Assembly (NCBI RefSeq): GCF_013393905.1
Contig: NZ_CP040272.1
Span: forward strand, 5,328,001 to 5,392,000
DNA: 64,000 bases
Source of the DNA: Nostoc sp. C052
GTDB lineage: Bacteria > Cyanobacteriota > Cyanobacteriia > Cyanobacteriales > Nostocaceae
Reading direction: 5' to 3'
Part shown: piece after piece, positions 14,598 to 22,933 of the stretch
How the letters are laid out: each line of letters opens with the position of its first letter
Numbering within the stretch: the first letter of the stretch is position 1
Position numbers and translations under genes: made by a program
Notes under the pieces: generated by a model
What the model was told of the DNA's origin: nothing
Databases searched by the model: none
What the model saw: the letters and a program-made list of their open reading frames with translations, nothing else

Positions 14598-16547
14598 CTA
14601 ATTAGTTTCTGTGTTGTTTTCGATGACAGTTGGTGTTGGGTTAGTTTCTAAAGAAAGATGGCTTGATTTACTAGTTATGACTTGGTTATTACCACGCACT
14701 AGCTGGCTGACTTGACCGATTAATTCACCTAATTTGCCTTCGTCAAGTAAAGTATTAATTAAAGAAAGTCCACTTGTAGATAGTAGTAGTTTGTTAATAT
14801 CTTGACTGCCACTACTACCATTAGCACCAGGGAATGAATAAATACGAGTATCTCCTAAAACTCCAGGTTGTGGTGCTAAAGCGGTGGCAATTTCTGGTAG
14901 TTTATCGGCTAATTCTGGCCAGATAGTTGTCAGAATTTTGGCAGTGAGATTGGCATTACTGATAGAGTTTTCGGCGGTAATTTTTGCTTGAATACCTTCT
15001 GCTTCTGCTAAAACTTTATCGCGGTTAGCTGCTGCGAGGGTGCGAATTGCTTCAGCTTCTAATTCGGCTGCTTGTTGAGCGATTTCTGCTTGACGGCGAC
15101 GGCGGAAAGCATCGATTTCTACGACGTTGCGATCGCTAATACTCCGTTCTTCAGCTTCTCGTTCCGCAGCAATCACCGATAGGCGTTTGTTGCGTTCGGC
15201 TTTTTCAACTTCACCTGCTGTCTTAACTGATTCTTCTGCTTTGGCTTGTTGTGCTTGTGCAACAAAGCTTTCGCGTTTTTTGTTAGCAATAGCGATCGCT
15301 ACATCTTCTTGAGCTAGTTTTGCTTCTCGTTCTGACTCCGCTATCCGTACTTGTGCTTGTAGCTTTCCAGATTCTACACTTTGTTCGCGTATAATCTCTG
15401 CAAGCTCAGATTCTTGTTTTTGCAGTGCTTGTGCTACCTTTAGCTGTTTATTACGCTCTTCTAGAGAAATATCAGCTTCAATTTGGCTTTGCTGCACCGA
15501 TAACTTTTTGCGAATCTCTTCTTCTTCAATTGATTGTTCTTGCAAAATTTTGGTACGCCGTACTGTTGCAGCCTCCCTATCTTTCGATTCTTGAATTTCG
15601 CGTTCTTTCTGGGCTTTTAATGCTTCTACTTGCAATTTTTGCTCTAGTTTAGAACCTTCTTGTTCTTGGGCAATTTGTAGCGATCGCTTGAGGGCATCCA
15701 GTTCTTTTTGCTCAATTGTCACTTGTGCGACTAACTCAACTTCCCGCTTTTGTTGAATTGAACGTTGAATAATTTCGGTTCGCAAGCGTACACCTTGGGC
15801 ATCAAAAAAGTTATCTGGATCGTAAGTAACACTCTCTAATATTTCGGAAATGGCAATGTTATTTAGAGTTAACCCGACTTTTTTCAAATCAGTGCCAACT
15901 AAATTCAGCACCTCCTGAGCAAACCCCAATTTATCAGAATCTATTTCCGCTAAATCCTTAGTTTTGGCTGCTGCTCTAATTGCATCATCTGCTCTTTTTT
16001 CTAAAGCATTTTTAATATCTTCAGGAGTAATTTTGATGCCATTTTGAGATAGTCTAGCGGCTGCGGTTAAAACATCGTCTTCAGAGGCATTAATACACAC
16101 ATAAAAAGTGACTCGAATATCTGCTCGTAAATAATCTTTAGTCCGAACTGCGAGTTTACCAGTACGTTCCACATCAATGGAAATTTCTCGCAGAGGTACA
16201 CGAGTTAACTGATGAAATCCCGGTAAAACAATGCAACCACCATAGAGAATTACCGATTTCTTTTTGATAAAAAGACCCCCAGTTCTTACGAAAGCTTCGT
16301 TGTTAGGTGTCACTACGTAAACCCGTGTGTAAGCAAACAGGCTAAATAGTAGTAATAAAACTAAAGTAGCAATAACTCCAGGAAATACTAATCCCCCACT
16401 AATTTGGGCAATAGTCGGCTGGATTCTGACTGGGAGTGTTTGGGAAATTAATGTTGTTTGCTTTTGTTGTGGTTGTAAATTAATTTGTGGAACTTCAGCG
16501 ATTGTGATACTCGGTAAAGATTGGATGAAAGTTAACCAAAAAAGCAT
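14598..16547 (-). CDS. Flotillin-like SPFH membrane protein (YqiK type)
   Basis: A membrane scaffold of the flotillin/YqiK group. A membrane segment at about residues 50-72 (FPGVIATLVLLLLFSLFAY) is followed by an SPFH/band-7 domain (VTPNNEAFVRTGG through about residue 260), a long Glu/Ala/Gln-rich coiled coil (about 260-540) and a C-terminal flotillin-type region (LTTIWPELADKLPEIA). I chose the ATG at 16547 because GAGAGGA lies eight bases upstream; a GTG at 16562 is possible. It is 20 bases downstream of the NfeD-like gene, so the two form an operon. Flotillins organise membrane microdomains and turn over membrane proteins under stress; the specific partner is unknown. Confidence 0.85.
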   Translation of the reverse strand: MLFWLTFIQSLPSITIAEVPQINLQPQQKQTTLISQTLPVRIQPTIAQISGGLVFPGVIATLVLLLLFSLFAYTRVYVVTPNNEAFVRTGGLFIKKKSVILYGGCIVLPGFHQLTRVPLREISIDVERTGKLAVRTKDYLRADIRVTFYVCINASEDDVLTAAARLSQNGIKITPEDIKNALEKRADDAIRAAAKTKDLAEIDSDKLGFAQEVLNLVGTDLKKVGLTLNNIAISEILESVTYDPDNFFDAQGVRLRTEIIQRSIQQKREVELVAQVTIEQKELDALKRSLQIAQEQEGSKLEQKLQVEALKAQKEREIQESKDREAATVRRTKILQEQSIEEEEIRKKLSVQQSQIEADISLEERNKQLKVAQALQKQESELAEIIREQSVESGKLQAQVRIAESEREAKLAQEDVAIAIANKKRESFVAQAQQAKAEESVKTAGEVEKAERNKRLSVIAAEREAEERSISDRNVVEIDAFRRRRQAEIAQQAAELEAEAIRTLAAANRDKVLAEAEGIQAKITAENSISNANLTAKILTTIWPELADKLPEIATALAPQPGVLGDTRIYSFPGANGSSGSQDINKLLLSTSGLSLINTLLDEGKLGELIGQVSQLVRGNNQVITSKSSHLSLETNPTPTVIENNTETN

Positions 16548-16567
16548 ATTTTTTCCTCTCACTAACT

Positions 16568-17245
16568 TTAATTTTTATGGGTTGAGTTAGTTAACCAATG
16601 TTCTTGATCGGGACTATCTTTGGCAATAACTAGGTAAATTTGTGTCTTGTGTTCGATGATTAAAACTTTTTCTCCACGTTGCGGGGCAATCGTCGCCCAG
16701 TCTGGTATAACAGCACTAACAGTCAAAAGATTGCGTTTTGTATCTAGCACATCTACTTGTCCAATTCTGCCTAGATTTTCGGTAGGAATGTAAGCAGATG
16801 TAACAATCCCAATGCAACCTATCAAGCGATCGCTACTTGCATCTTCACCAAACTCGGCAAAAATCTTGCCAATTGGTCTTGCTATTAATCCTCCCATTAA
16901 TAAACTGATAATCAGCGAACCAAATAATATAATAGTCCCAATAAAACCAGTTATATTCCTATTGGAATTTCCACTAATCCAAACATTTAACATCCAACCC
17001 AAAACGCCCCACAGACTCAAATCTGTTGCCAATAACAATATGAGTGGTGCTTTCCCAATACCTACCCATCCCAAGAATTGTCCAAAACCCAATTCGCTAT
17101 TGCTATCTGCATCGAAGTCTGCATCTACATCAACATCTGCATCAATATCTTGCCCTCCCCCGCCAGAAATTATCATAAACAAGAATAGTAAGACTCCGAT
17201 TCCCAGAAATATCCAATAGGGCAAGTTGGCTGGGCTAAACAGCAT
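16568..17245 (-). CDS. NfeD/YqiJ-like membrane protein with OB-fold
   Basis: This is the usual operon partner of flotillins. Three or four hydrophobic segments (residues 8-28, 65-95, 100-125) surround an Asp-rich run (alternating Asp/Val/Ala at about 33-47), followed by a C-terminal beta-rich domain (residues about 140-215) of the OB/NfeD type. At 225 residues it matches YqiJ-like proteins. The Asp-rich segment might bind divalent cations, which is inference. First gene of a two-gene operon with the flotillin. Confidence 0.75.
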   Translation of the reverse strand: MLFSPANLPYWIFLGIGVLLFLFMIISGGGGQDIDADVDVDADFDADSNSELGFGQFLGWVGIGKAPLILLLATDLSLWGVLGWMLNVWISGNSNRNITGFIGTIILFGSLIISLLMGGLIARPIGKIFAEFGEDASSDRLIGCIGIVTSAYIPTENLGRIGQVDVLDTKRNLLTVSAVIPDWATIAPQRGEKVLIIEHKTQIYLVIAKDSPDQEHWLTNSTHKN

Positions 17246-17887
17246 AATATTTCGTAAATGATCTGTGCTGGTGGTTTTGTAACATCTAAGTCTATTTGAA
17301 TTTATTTGATTAATACTACAAATGTCAATAAAACAAGCTACATTATTTATTCTTTGACCATTTAACCATCAAAATATAGGCTTAATTTTATTTAAAAAAA
17401 GAATATTTTTCTTAAAATATTGAATAAAATATTAACCAAAATCTCAATCAATAAAAAACACTTTGATTGCCGAAAAACGTATTTTTTATACAAGTATTGC
17501 TATCGTATGGTTATATGGAGTCAAGATGAATGTTTAACTTTTTTTAAAGATATAACCTATCGCCGTACTTAATGTATCATAAAAGACATTAATTTCTAAT
17601 TATAAGAAGATGAAGAGAAGCAGAGGGCAAAATAACTCTTGACTACCAAGTTTGAATTTTGCGTAAATTTCAGTAGCAAGATCCCTCTGGGTGTGCGGGA
17701 TCTTGCTACTGACTTGACAATAGGGCTTTTGGATTGGGTGTGTTTCTCCTGGTTTCGCCAAGCTGTATCTGGTCAATCCAAAATCCCAAATTAATTGACT
17801 ATTGACTAAAGCAAAATTTTCTTCTTTAAGATTTATCCATCTAGGAACTATAATTGTTACGATAATTTCAGATTAGATGTTGAAACC
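17246..17887. other. Divergent intergenic region with a perfect 15-bp hairpin
   Basis: AT-rich DNA upstream of both the NfeD-like gene and mutS2. At about 17610-17640 lies a remnant of the AGAGGCAGAGGG repeat. The strong hairpin at 17671-17711 is listed separately. No coding region is supported. Confidence 0.6.
17671..17711. other. Perfect 15-bp stem-loop between divergent genes
   Basis: CAGTAGCAAGATCCC pairs perfectly with GGGATCTTGCTACTG around an 11-base loop. Both flanking genes point away from it, so it is not their terminator. It could be a small RNA, a mobile palindrome or a protein site. Confidence 0.7.
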
Positions 17888-20284
17888 TTGATCCAATCTG
17901 AAACCTTAGAACTATTAGAATGGAATCGCCTCTGTCAGCACCTTGCCACCTTTGCGGCAACTAAGCTAGGGGCGACAGCTGCGCGTAATCTGAAAATACC
18001 CGATTCTCAGATCCAAAGCGAACAGTTGTTAGAGCAAACCAAAGAAGTCTACCAACTGGAAAGTCGCCTGACTACGGGGCTGTCATTTGAAGGAATTCAA
18101 GATATTGGTGATTCCTTAGAACGTGCAGAACGCAGTGGGACTTTGACAGGGGATGAACTGTTAGCGATCGCCACCACCCTCGCTGGTGCGAGAAATTTGC
18201 GCCGTGTGATTGACAATCAGGAAGATTTGCCCATACTGACTGATTTAGTGGCCGATTTGCGGACTTATCCAGAACTAGAACAAGAAATTCACCGTTGTAT
18301 TGATGAACGGGCCCAGGTAACTGACCGCGCGAGTCAAAAACTGGGAGAAATTCGCACAGACTTGCGGCGATTACGCAGCCAAATTACTCAAAAACTGCAA
18401 AATATCTTACAGGCAAAATCTGGCGCAGTTCAAGAACAGCTAATTACACAACGCAGCGATCGCTTTGTCATCCCTGTAAAAGCACCCCAAAAAGATGCCA
18501 TCCCCGGTATAGTCCACGATACCTCTACCAGCGGTGCAACGCTGTACGTGGAACCGAATTCAGTAGTGCCTCTAGGCAACCAACTGCGGCAGATCATCAG
18601 GAGAGAACAAGCCGAAGAAGAAACCATTCGCCGCGTTTTGACAGAACTTGTCGCCGCAGTCAAACCAGATTTAGAGAGATTGTTAGCGATCGCTACCACT
18701 TTGGATTTGGCAACCGCGAGATCACGATATAGCTTCTGGCTAGGGGCGAATCCCCCGCGATTTATTCAGCGGGAAGACAAGGAAATCATTACCTTGCGGA
18801 ATTTACGACATCCTCTGTTAGTGTGGCAACAACAGCACGAACAAGGGCAACCAGTAGTTCCTGTGGATTTGTTGATTAGTCCGCAAATTCGGGTAGTGAC
18901 AATTACCGGGCCGAATACTGGCGGTAAAACTGTAAGCTTAAAAACCTTGGGATTAGCAGCATTGATGGCCAAAGTGGGCTTATTTGTCCCCGCACGCGAA
19001 CCAGTAGAAATCCCTTGGTTTGATCAAGTGCTGGCAGATATTGGCGATGAACAATCCTTACAGCAAAGTTTATCCACATTCTCTGGACACATCCGCCGAA
19101 TTAGTCGGATTTTAGAAGCATTGGGGACTGGGGAAAAGGAAATTCCTAATCCCCAATCCCTAGTCTTACTTGATGAAGTCGGCGCAGGAACCGATCCAGT
19201 AGAAGGTAGTGCCTTAGCGATCGCCTTGTTGCAATATCTCGCTAACCATGCCCAGCTAACTATTGCCACCACTCACTTCGGCGAACTGAAAGCCCTAAAA
19301 TACGAAGACGATCGCTTTGAAAATGCCTCTGTAGAATTTGACGAAAGTACTCTCTCGCCCACTTACCGTCTGCTGTGGGGCATTCCCGGACGTTCTAATG
19401 CTTTAACTATTGCCCTGCGATTGGGATTAAAACCTGAAGTAGTACAACAGGCAAAAACCCAAGTGGGAGAAGCCACAGATGAAGTTAACCAGGTGATTGC
19501 TGGCTTAGAAGCGCAACGCCGCCGCCAAGAAACCAAAGCTGCGGAAGCCCAAGTTTTGTTGCAGCAAGCGGAACGTTTATACAAAGAAGTATCCGCAAAA
19601 GCCGCAAGTTTGGAGGAGAGAGAAAGCAGTTTGCGGGCTTCACAAGAAGTAGCAGTACAACAAGCGATCGCTCAAGCAAAAGGTGAAATTGCCCAAGTGA
19701 TCCGCCGTTTGCAGAAAGGTACGCCTACAGCCCAAGAGGCGCAGCAAGCCACCAACGCTTTGAATCAAATTGGCCAGCAATATCAGCCAGCAACCCCAGC
19801 AAAACCAAAACTTGGGTTTATGCCGAAAGTCGGCGATCGCATCCGTGTTCCCAAATTGGGACAGGTAGCCGATGTCATCACCCCTCCTGATGAAGATGGC
19901 CAGTTAAGCGTTCGCTTTGGGCTAATGAAAATGGCTGTGAAGTTAGAAGATATAGAATCTTTAGATGGTCAAAAAGCCGAACCAGTCGTCAAACCCAAGC
20001 CAGCCCCAGCAGCAATAACCCCGCCACTGCAAAGTGTCCCAGAAATTCGGACTTCCAAAAATACCATCGATTTGCGTGGTAAACGGGTAGCTGATGCCGA
20101 ATACATTTTAGATAAAGCCATTTCGGAAGCTACAGGCCCAGTCTGGATTATTCACGGGTATGGCACTGGTAAGCTACGACAAGGAGTCCACGCCTTTTTG
20201 CAACAGCATCCCAGAGTGAATAACTACGAACCAGCAGAACAAGCAGATGGCGGCACAGGTGTTACCGTTGCTCACATCAAATAA
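17888..20284 (+). CDS. mutS2: Endonuclease MutS2
   Basis: MutS2 is a MutS-like ATPase with a C-terminal Smr nuclease that limits recombination or acts on collided ribosomes in other bacteria. Walker A is ITGPNTGGKT (residues about 338-347), Walker B is LLDEVGAGTDP (about 426-436), then TIATTHFGELKALKY; a KOW-like segment and an Smr domain (TIDLRGKRVADAEYILDK, WIIHGYGTGKLRQGV) finish the 798 residues. No in-frame ATG lies nearby, so the start is TTG at 17888. Residues about 411-421 (GTGEKEIPNPQ), just before Walker B, are encoded by a repeat. It is 17 bases upstream of the Uma2 gene. Confidence 0.93.
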   Translation: MIQSETLELLEWNRLCQHLATFAATKLGATAARNLKIPDSQIQSEQLLEQTKEVYQLESRLTTGLSFEGIQDIGDSLERAERSGTLTGDELLAIATTLAGARNLRRVIDNQEDLPILTDLVADLRTYPELEQEIHRCIDERAQVTDRASQKLGEIRTDLRRLRSQITQKLQNILQAKSGAVQEQLITQRSDRFVIPVKAPQKDAIPGIVHDTSTSGATLYVEPNSVVPLGNQLRQIIRREQAEEETIRRVLTELVAAVKPDLERLLAIATTLDLATARSRYSFWLGANPPRFIQREDKEIITLRNLRHPLLVWQQQHEQGQPVVPVDLLISPQIRVVTITGPNTGGKTVSLKTLGLAALMAKVGLFVPAREPVEIPWFDQVLADIGDEQSLQQSLSTFSGHIRRISRILEALGTGEKEIPNPQSLVLLDEVGAGTDPVEGSALAIALLQYLANHAQLTIATTHFGELKALKYEDDRFENASVEFDESTLSPTYRLLWGIPGRSNALTIALRLGLKPEVVQQAKTQVGEATDEVNQVIAGLEAQRRRQETKAAEAQVLLQQAERLYKEVSAKAASLEERESSLRASQEVAVQQAIAQAKGEIAQVIRRLQKGTPTAQEAQQATNALNQIGQQYQPATPAKPKLGFMPKVGDRIRVPKLGQVADVITPPDEDGQLSVRFGLMKMAVKLEDIESLDGQKAEPVVKPKPAPAAITPPLQSVPEIRTSKNTIDLRGKRVADAEYILDKAISEATGPVWIIHGYGTGKLRQGVHAFLQQHPRVNNYEPAEQADGGTGVTVAHIK
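19121..19164. repeat. Repeat inserted in frame in mutS2
   Basis: TTGGGGACTGGGGAA at the left and AATCCCCAATCCCTAGTC at the right match the gene-edge repeats near 885-900 and 1040-1065. The roughly 33-base insertion keeps the frame and adds about 11 residues between RILEAL and LVLLDEVG. Confidence 0.75.
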
Positions 20285-20301
20285 AGAGCAGGAAATTTGC
20301 G

Positions 20302-20955
20302 ATGTTACTTGAACTCAATCAACTAATTGTTAAAGCCGGTCATCAATTGTTGATTAAAGATGTCTCCTGGTCGGCATACAAACGCATTTTAGCAGAATTG
20401 GGAGACAATCGCAGTTCGCGGATAGCTTACAGTCAAGGGGTGCTGGAAATAATAGCTCCATTGCCAGAGCATGAAGTAGCTAAAGTTATTATTGGAGACT
20501 TGGTAAAAGTTTTATTAGAAGAACTCGATCTGGAATTTTGGAGTTTGGGTTCTACAACTTTTGATAAAGAAAGCATGGATGCTGGGACAGAACCCGATGA
20601 TTGTTTCTATATCCAAAATGAAGCTAGAATTAGGGGCAAAGATAGAATCAATCTAGAAATCGACCTGCCTCCAGATTTGGCTCTTGAAATTGATATTACC
20701 TCCCGGACTCGTTTTAACAATTATCAAGCCTTGAGAGTACCGGAGTTGTGGCGATGGGATGGAAATAGATTGCAAATAAATGTGCTGTTCAATGGTCAAT
20801 ATGTAGAATCAAATATCAGTTCTATTTTCCCTAATCTCTCCATTTGCCAAGTGATTCCCGAATATTTGATGCTGAGTAAAATCAATGGCATAAATGCGAC
20901 AATGAAAGCATTTAGTGCTTGGATAATAGAGCAAGTTAGTAGTAGCCTTATTTAG
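20302..20955 (+). CDS. Uma2 family (DUF820) restriction-endonuclease-fold protein
   Basis: Uma2 proteins are abundant in cyanobacteria and have a PD-(D/E)xK nuclease fold of unknown biological role. The putative catalytic residues are in EPDDCFYIQN (Asp) and LPPDLALEIDITSRTRF (Glu-x-Asp), followed by the YQALRVPELWRWDG segment. At 217 residues it has normal length. It sits 17 bases after mutS2 in the same direction, so it is probably co-transcribed, though Uma2 genes are often mobile and the link may be chance. Confidence 0.85.
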   Translation: MLLELNQLIVKAGHQLLIKDVSWSAYKRILAELGDNRSSRIAYSQGVLEIIAPLPEHEVAKVIIGDLVKVLLEELDLEFWSLGSTTFDKESMDAGTEPDDCFYIQNEARIRGKDRINLEIDLPPDLALEIDITSRTRFNNYQALRVPELWRWDGNRLQINVLFNGQYVESNISSIFPNLSICQVIPEYLMLSKINGINATMKAFSAWIIEQVSSSLI

Positions 20956-22083
20956 TTTAAATTGTCAAAAATTACTCCTCAAAGAGTTTGTGCCTAATAT
21001 CCGTATTGAACTATAAGTTTTGGTGAATATCTAAACTATTATCTTCACTCATCAACTTGATAAATTAGTTATGAATCTGCGCGTAGTTTTCGATTAGCTC
21101 CGTAATACAAATTAAGTTGAAAAACAATTATCCAACATTTTCTAAATGCTGACTCGAGCAAATTTTTAAGTTTGCCAATATAATTTATAATTCAAACTTG
21201 TGGCATATTGACAAAAAGTCTTAATTGATGTATGGCTGAGACAATAAGATTTCTCACTTGATTGATTTTTTGTGGGTCAAAGCGATCGCCTAGAATATCT
21301 CAATAAGTAGGCATGAATGCGATTATCCGAGGCTTTATTGAGATTGACATCTTATTTTATTGACAATATGCCCATACCCTGGATTTAAGACCACTGAATT
21401 AAAAATTCAGTGGCGACTCTATACCCCACAATACAGTTCAGATAAGACAAAAATATTTGTAGAGACGGCGATTTATCGCGTCTCGAAAACCCAAAATTTT
21501 TGCCAGTAGCCCTTAACCCAAGCGTATTGCTCTATACCCATTTCTTAATTATGAATTATAAATTATTAATATTGGTCATCAGTTTCATGGAGACATCAAT
21601 CATCCTGATGTTACCCAGCCTGTCTTGAAATAACAGGCTACACACAAGCAAAATGGGGTGGATTATGTCTAGTAGTAAGAAACGTCTTTAGCAAATAGGC
21701 AAAAGATTTGTATAGTAATTTTGTATACATGAAGACCAAGTAATAAATATCAAGAAATTTCAAAATTTCCAGTTGCAAATAAATTATGAGGTATTCTAAA
21801 TGATTACTTAGTGATCATTAGCGGTTAGCATTCAAAACAATAGTTTATTAATACTCTTGTACGGAGCTAGCAGCAAAAGTCAAGTAAACCTTAACTAGAA
21901 TTGATAATTTTCTACTTTGTCCAAAATAAATTTTCATCTAGAGTAGGACAAAGATACCTGCTATTTACCACACAAAAAGCTAGCTGAAGCCTTTGGCTCT
22001 TAGCTATGGGAAACCAACCTTGATTCTGAAGAGTCTGGTTTCAAAATGGGTAACAGCAACATCCCCTATCAGCTTGATCACCT
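20956..22083. other. Long intergenic region with palindromes
   Basis: About 1.1 kb without a convincing gene. It carries a perfect 10-bp hairpin at 21391-21413, a 7-bp hairpin at 21617-21639 (AGCCTGT / ACAGGCT) and a GAGACGGCGATTTATCGCGTCTC repeat at about 21463-21486, related to one at 25273-25296. The last 150 bases precede the DUF3038 gene and probably hold its promoter. Confidence 0.55.
21391..21413. repeat. Perfect palindromic hairpin
   Basis: CCACTGAATT pairs with AATTCAGTGG around a three-base loop. No T-run follows, so it is not an obvious terminator. Confidence 0.6.
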
Positions 22084-22689
22084 ATGCTAAAAGTTATGCA
22101 CTCGGCCGCCAACTCAGCCACTCCAAATTCCCAGTGGGAGGATTTAATCAAGCTTCCAGCCCCAAACACAGTCCAATGGGACAATATCAAAACCCAATTA
22201 GACTTGGTGCTGTTGGCACTAGAAACCTTAACTGGGATTGGTTCAGAGGCTATGCTTTCGGCGGCAACCGATCTGAATTTAGAGTCAAGAGTGCCCGACC
22301 GCGTAGCTTTATGGCGACTGCGCCAATCAAATCCCCTACGTAAAGGTCAAGGAGGGCGGAAAAAGCTAGATGTCGAAGAAGCGCGATCGCTTGTTTTGAT
22401 CATCTGCTATCTAGCTAAACAACACCAGGAATTGATTCGCCGCGCTGTCGGTCTGTTAGAACAAATGGCAGAAAATAACCGGGAACCTCACCAGGCTGCT
22501 TTACTTGGAGACTATATTGATGCTTTTTGCAACACCTACCAAGAGCGGATGGAAGAGGACGAGAAAATCTCAACGGATTTACTAACCAACCTGGCTCTAA
22601 AACTGCTGGTAGATTTACTTTTTTACAGTGCGGCTGGTGGGCATCGCCGTCTCTGGCTAGCACTTATAGACCGTTCAACAAAATTTTAG
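22084..22689 (+). CDS. DUF3038 family cyanobacterial protein
   Basis: A mostly helical soluble protein of 201 residues. The segments VQWDNIKTQLDLVLLALE, SRVPDRVALWRLRQSNPLRK and ARSLVLIICYLAKQHQELI match my memory of DUF3038, a family confined to cyanobacteria and of unknown function. It lies upstream of a DUF4335 gene in the same direction, an arrangement typical for the pair. A second reading frame overlaps its first half (21993-22343) but lacks any family resemblance. Confidence 0.7.
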   Translation: MLKVMHSAANSATPNSQWEDLIKLPAPNTVQWDNIKTQLDLVLLALETLTGIGSEAMLSAATDLNLESRVPDRVALWRLRQSNPLRKGQGGRKKLDVEEARSLVLIICYLAKQHQELIRRAVGLLEQMAENNREPHQAALLGDYIDAFCNTYQERMEEDEKISTDLLTNLALKLLVDLLFYSAAGGHRRLWLALIDRSTKF

Positions 22690-22933
22690 ATTTGAAATTT
22701 CTCAACCAAAATTTACTTGTGATTTGTTTGCGAGATCGGAAAATCCTTTTGATGGTCGTTAGCTTTTTGGGCGATGCACTGTCAACACTGTTTCCTCCTT
22801 AGACACCAGTTTGCATAACTGAAGTAACCTGACAAAGTTCTAAGTGGAGGAATCCAGCGTCCCAAATTTTCTTTGCAAGCAACTGGCTCAATTTTTTGCA
22901 AAATCCCAAATAGTCTTCCTTGTTGTTCCTGCT

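Noticed and set aside
21993..22343. Alternative 116-residue frame overlapping the DUF3038 gene
   Set aside because: No family resemblance; the 22084 frame matches DUF3038 and is longer.
22527..22802. Plus-strand frame between DUF3038 and DUF4335 genes
   Set aside because: Overlaps the DUF3038 gene in another frame and is not protein-like.
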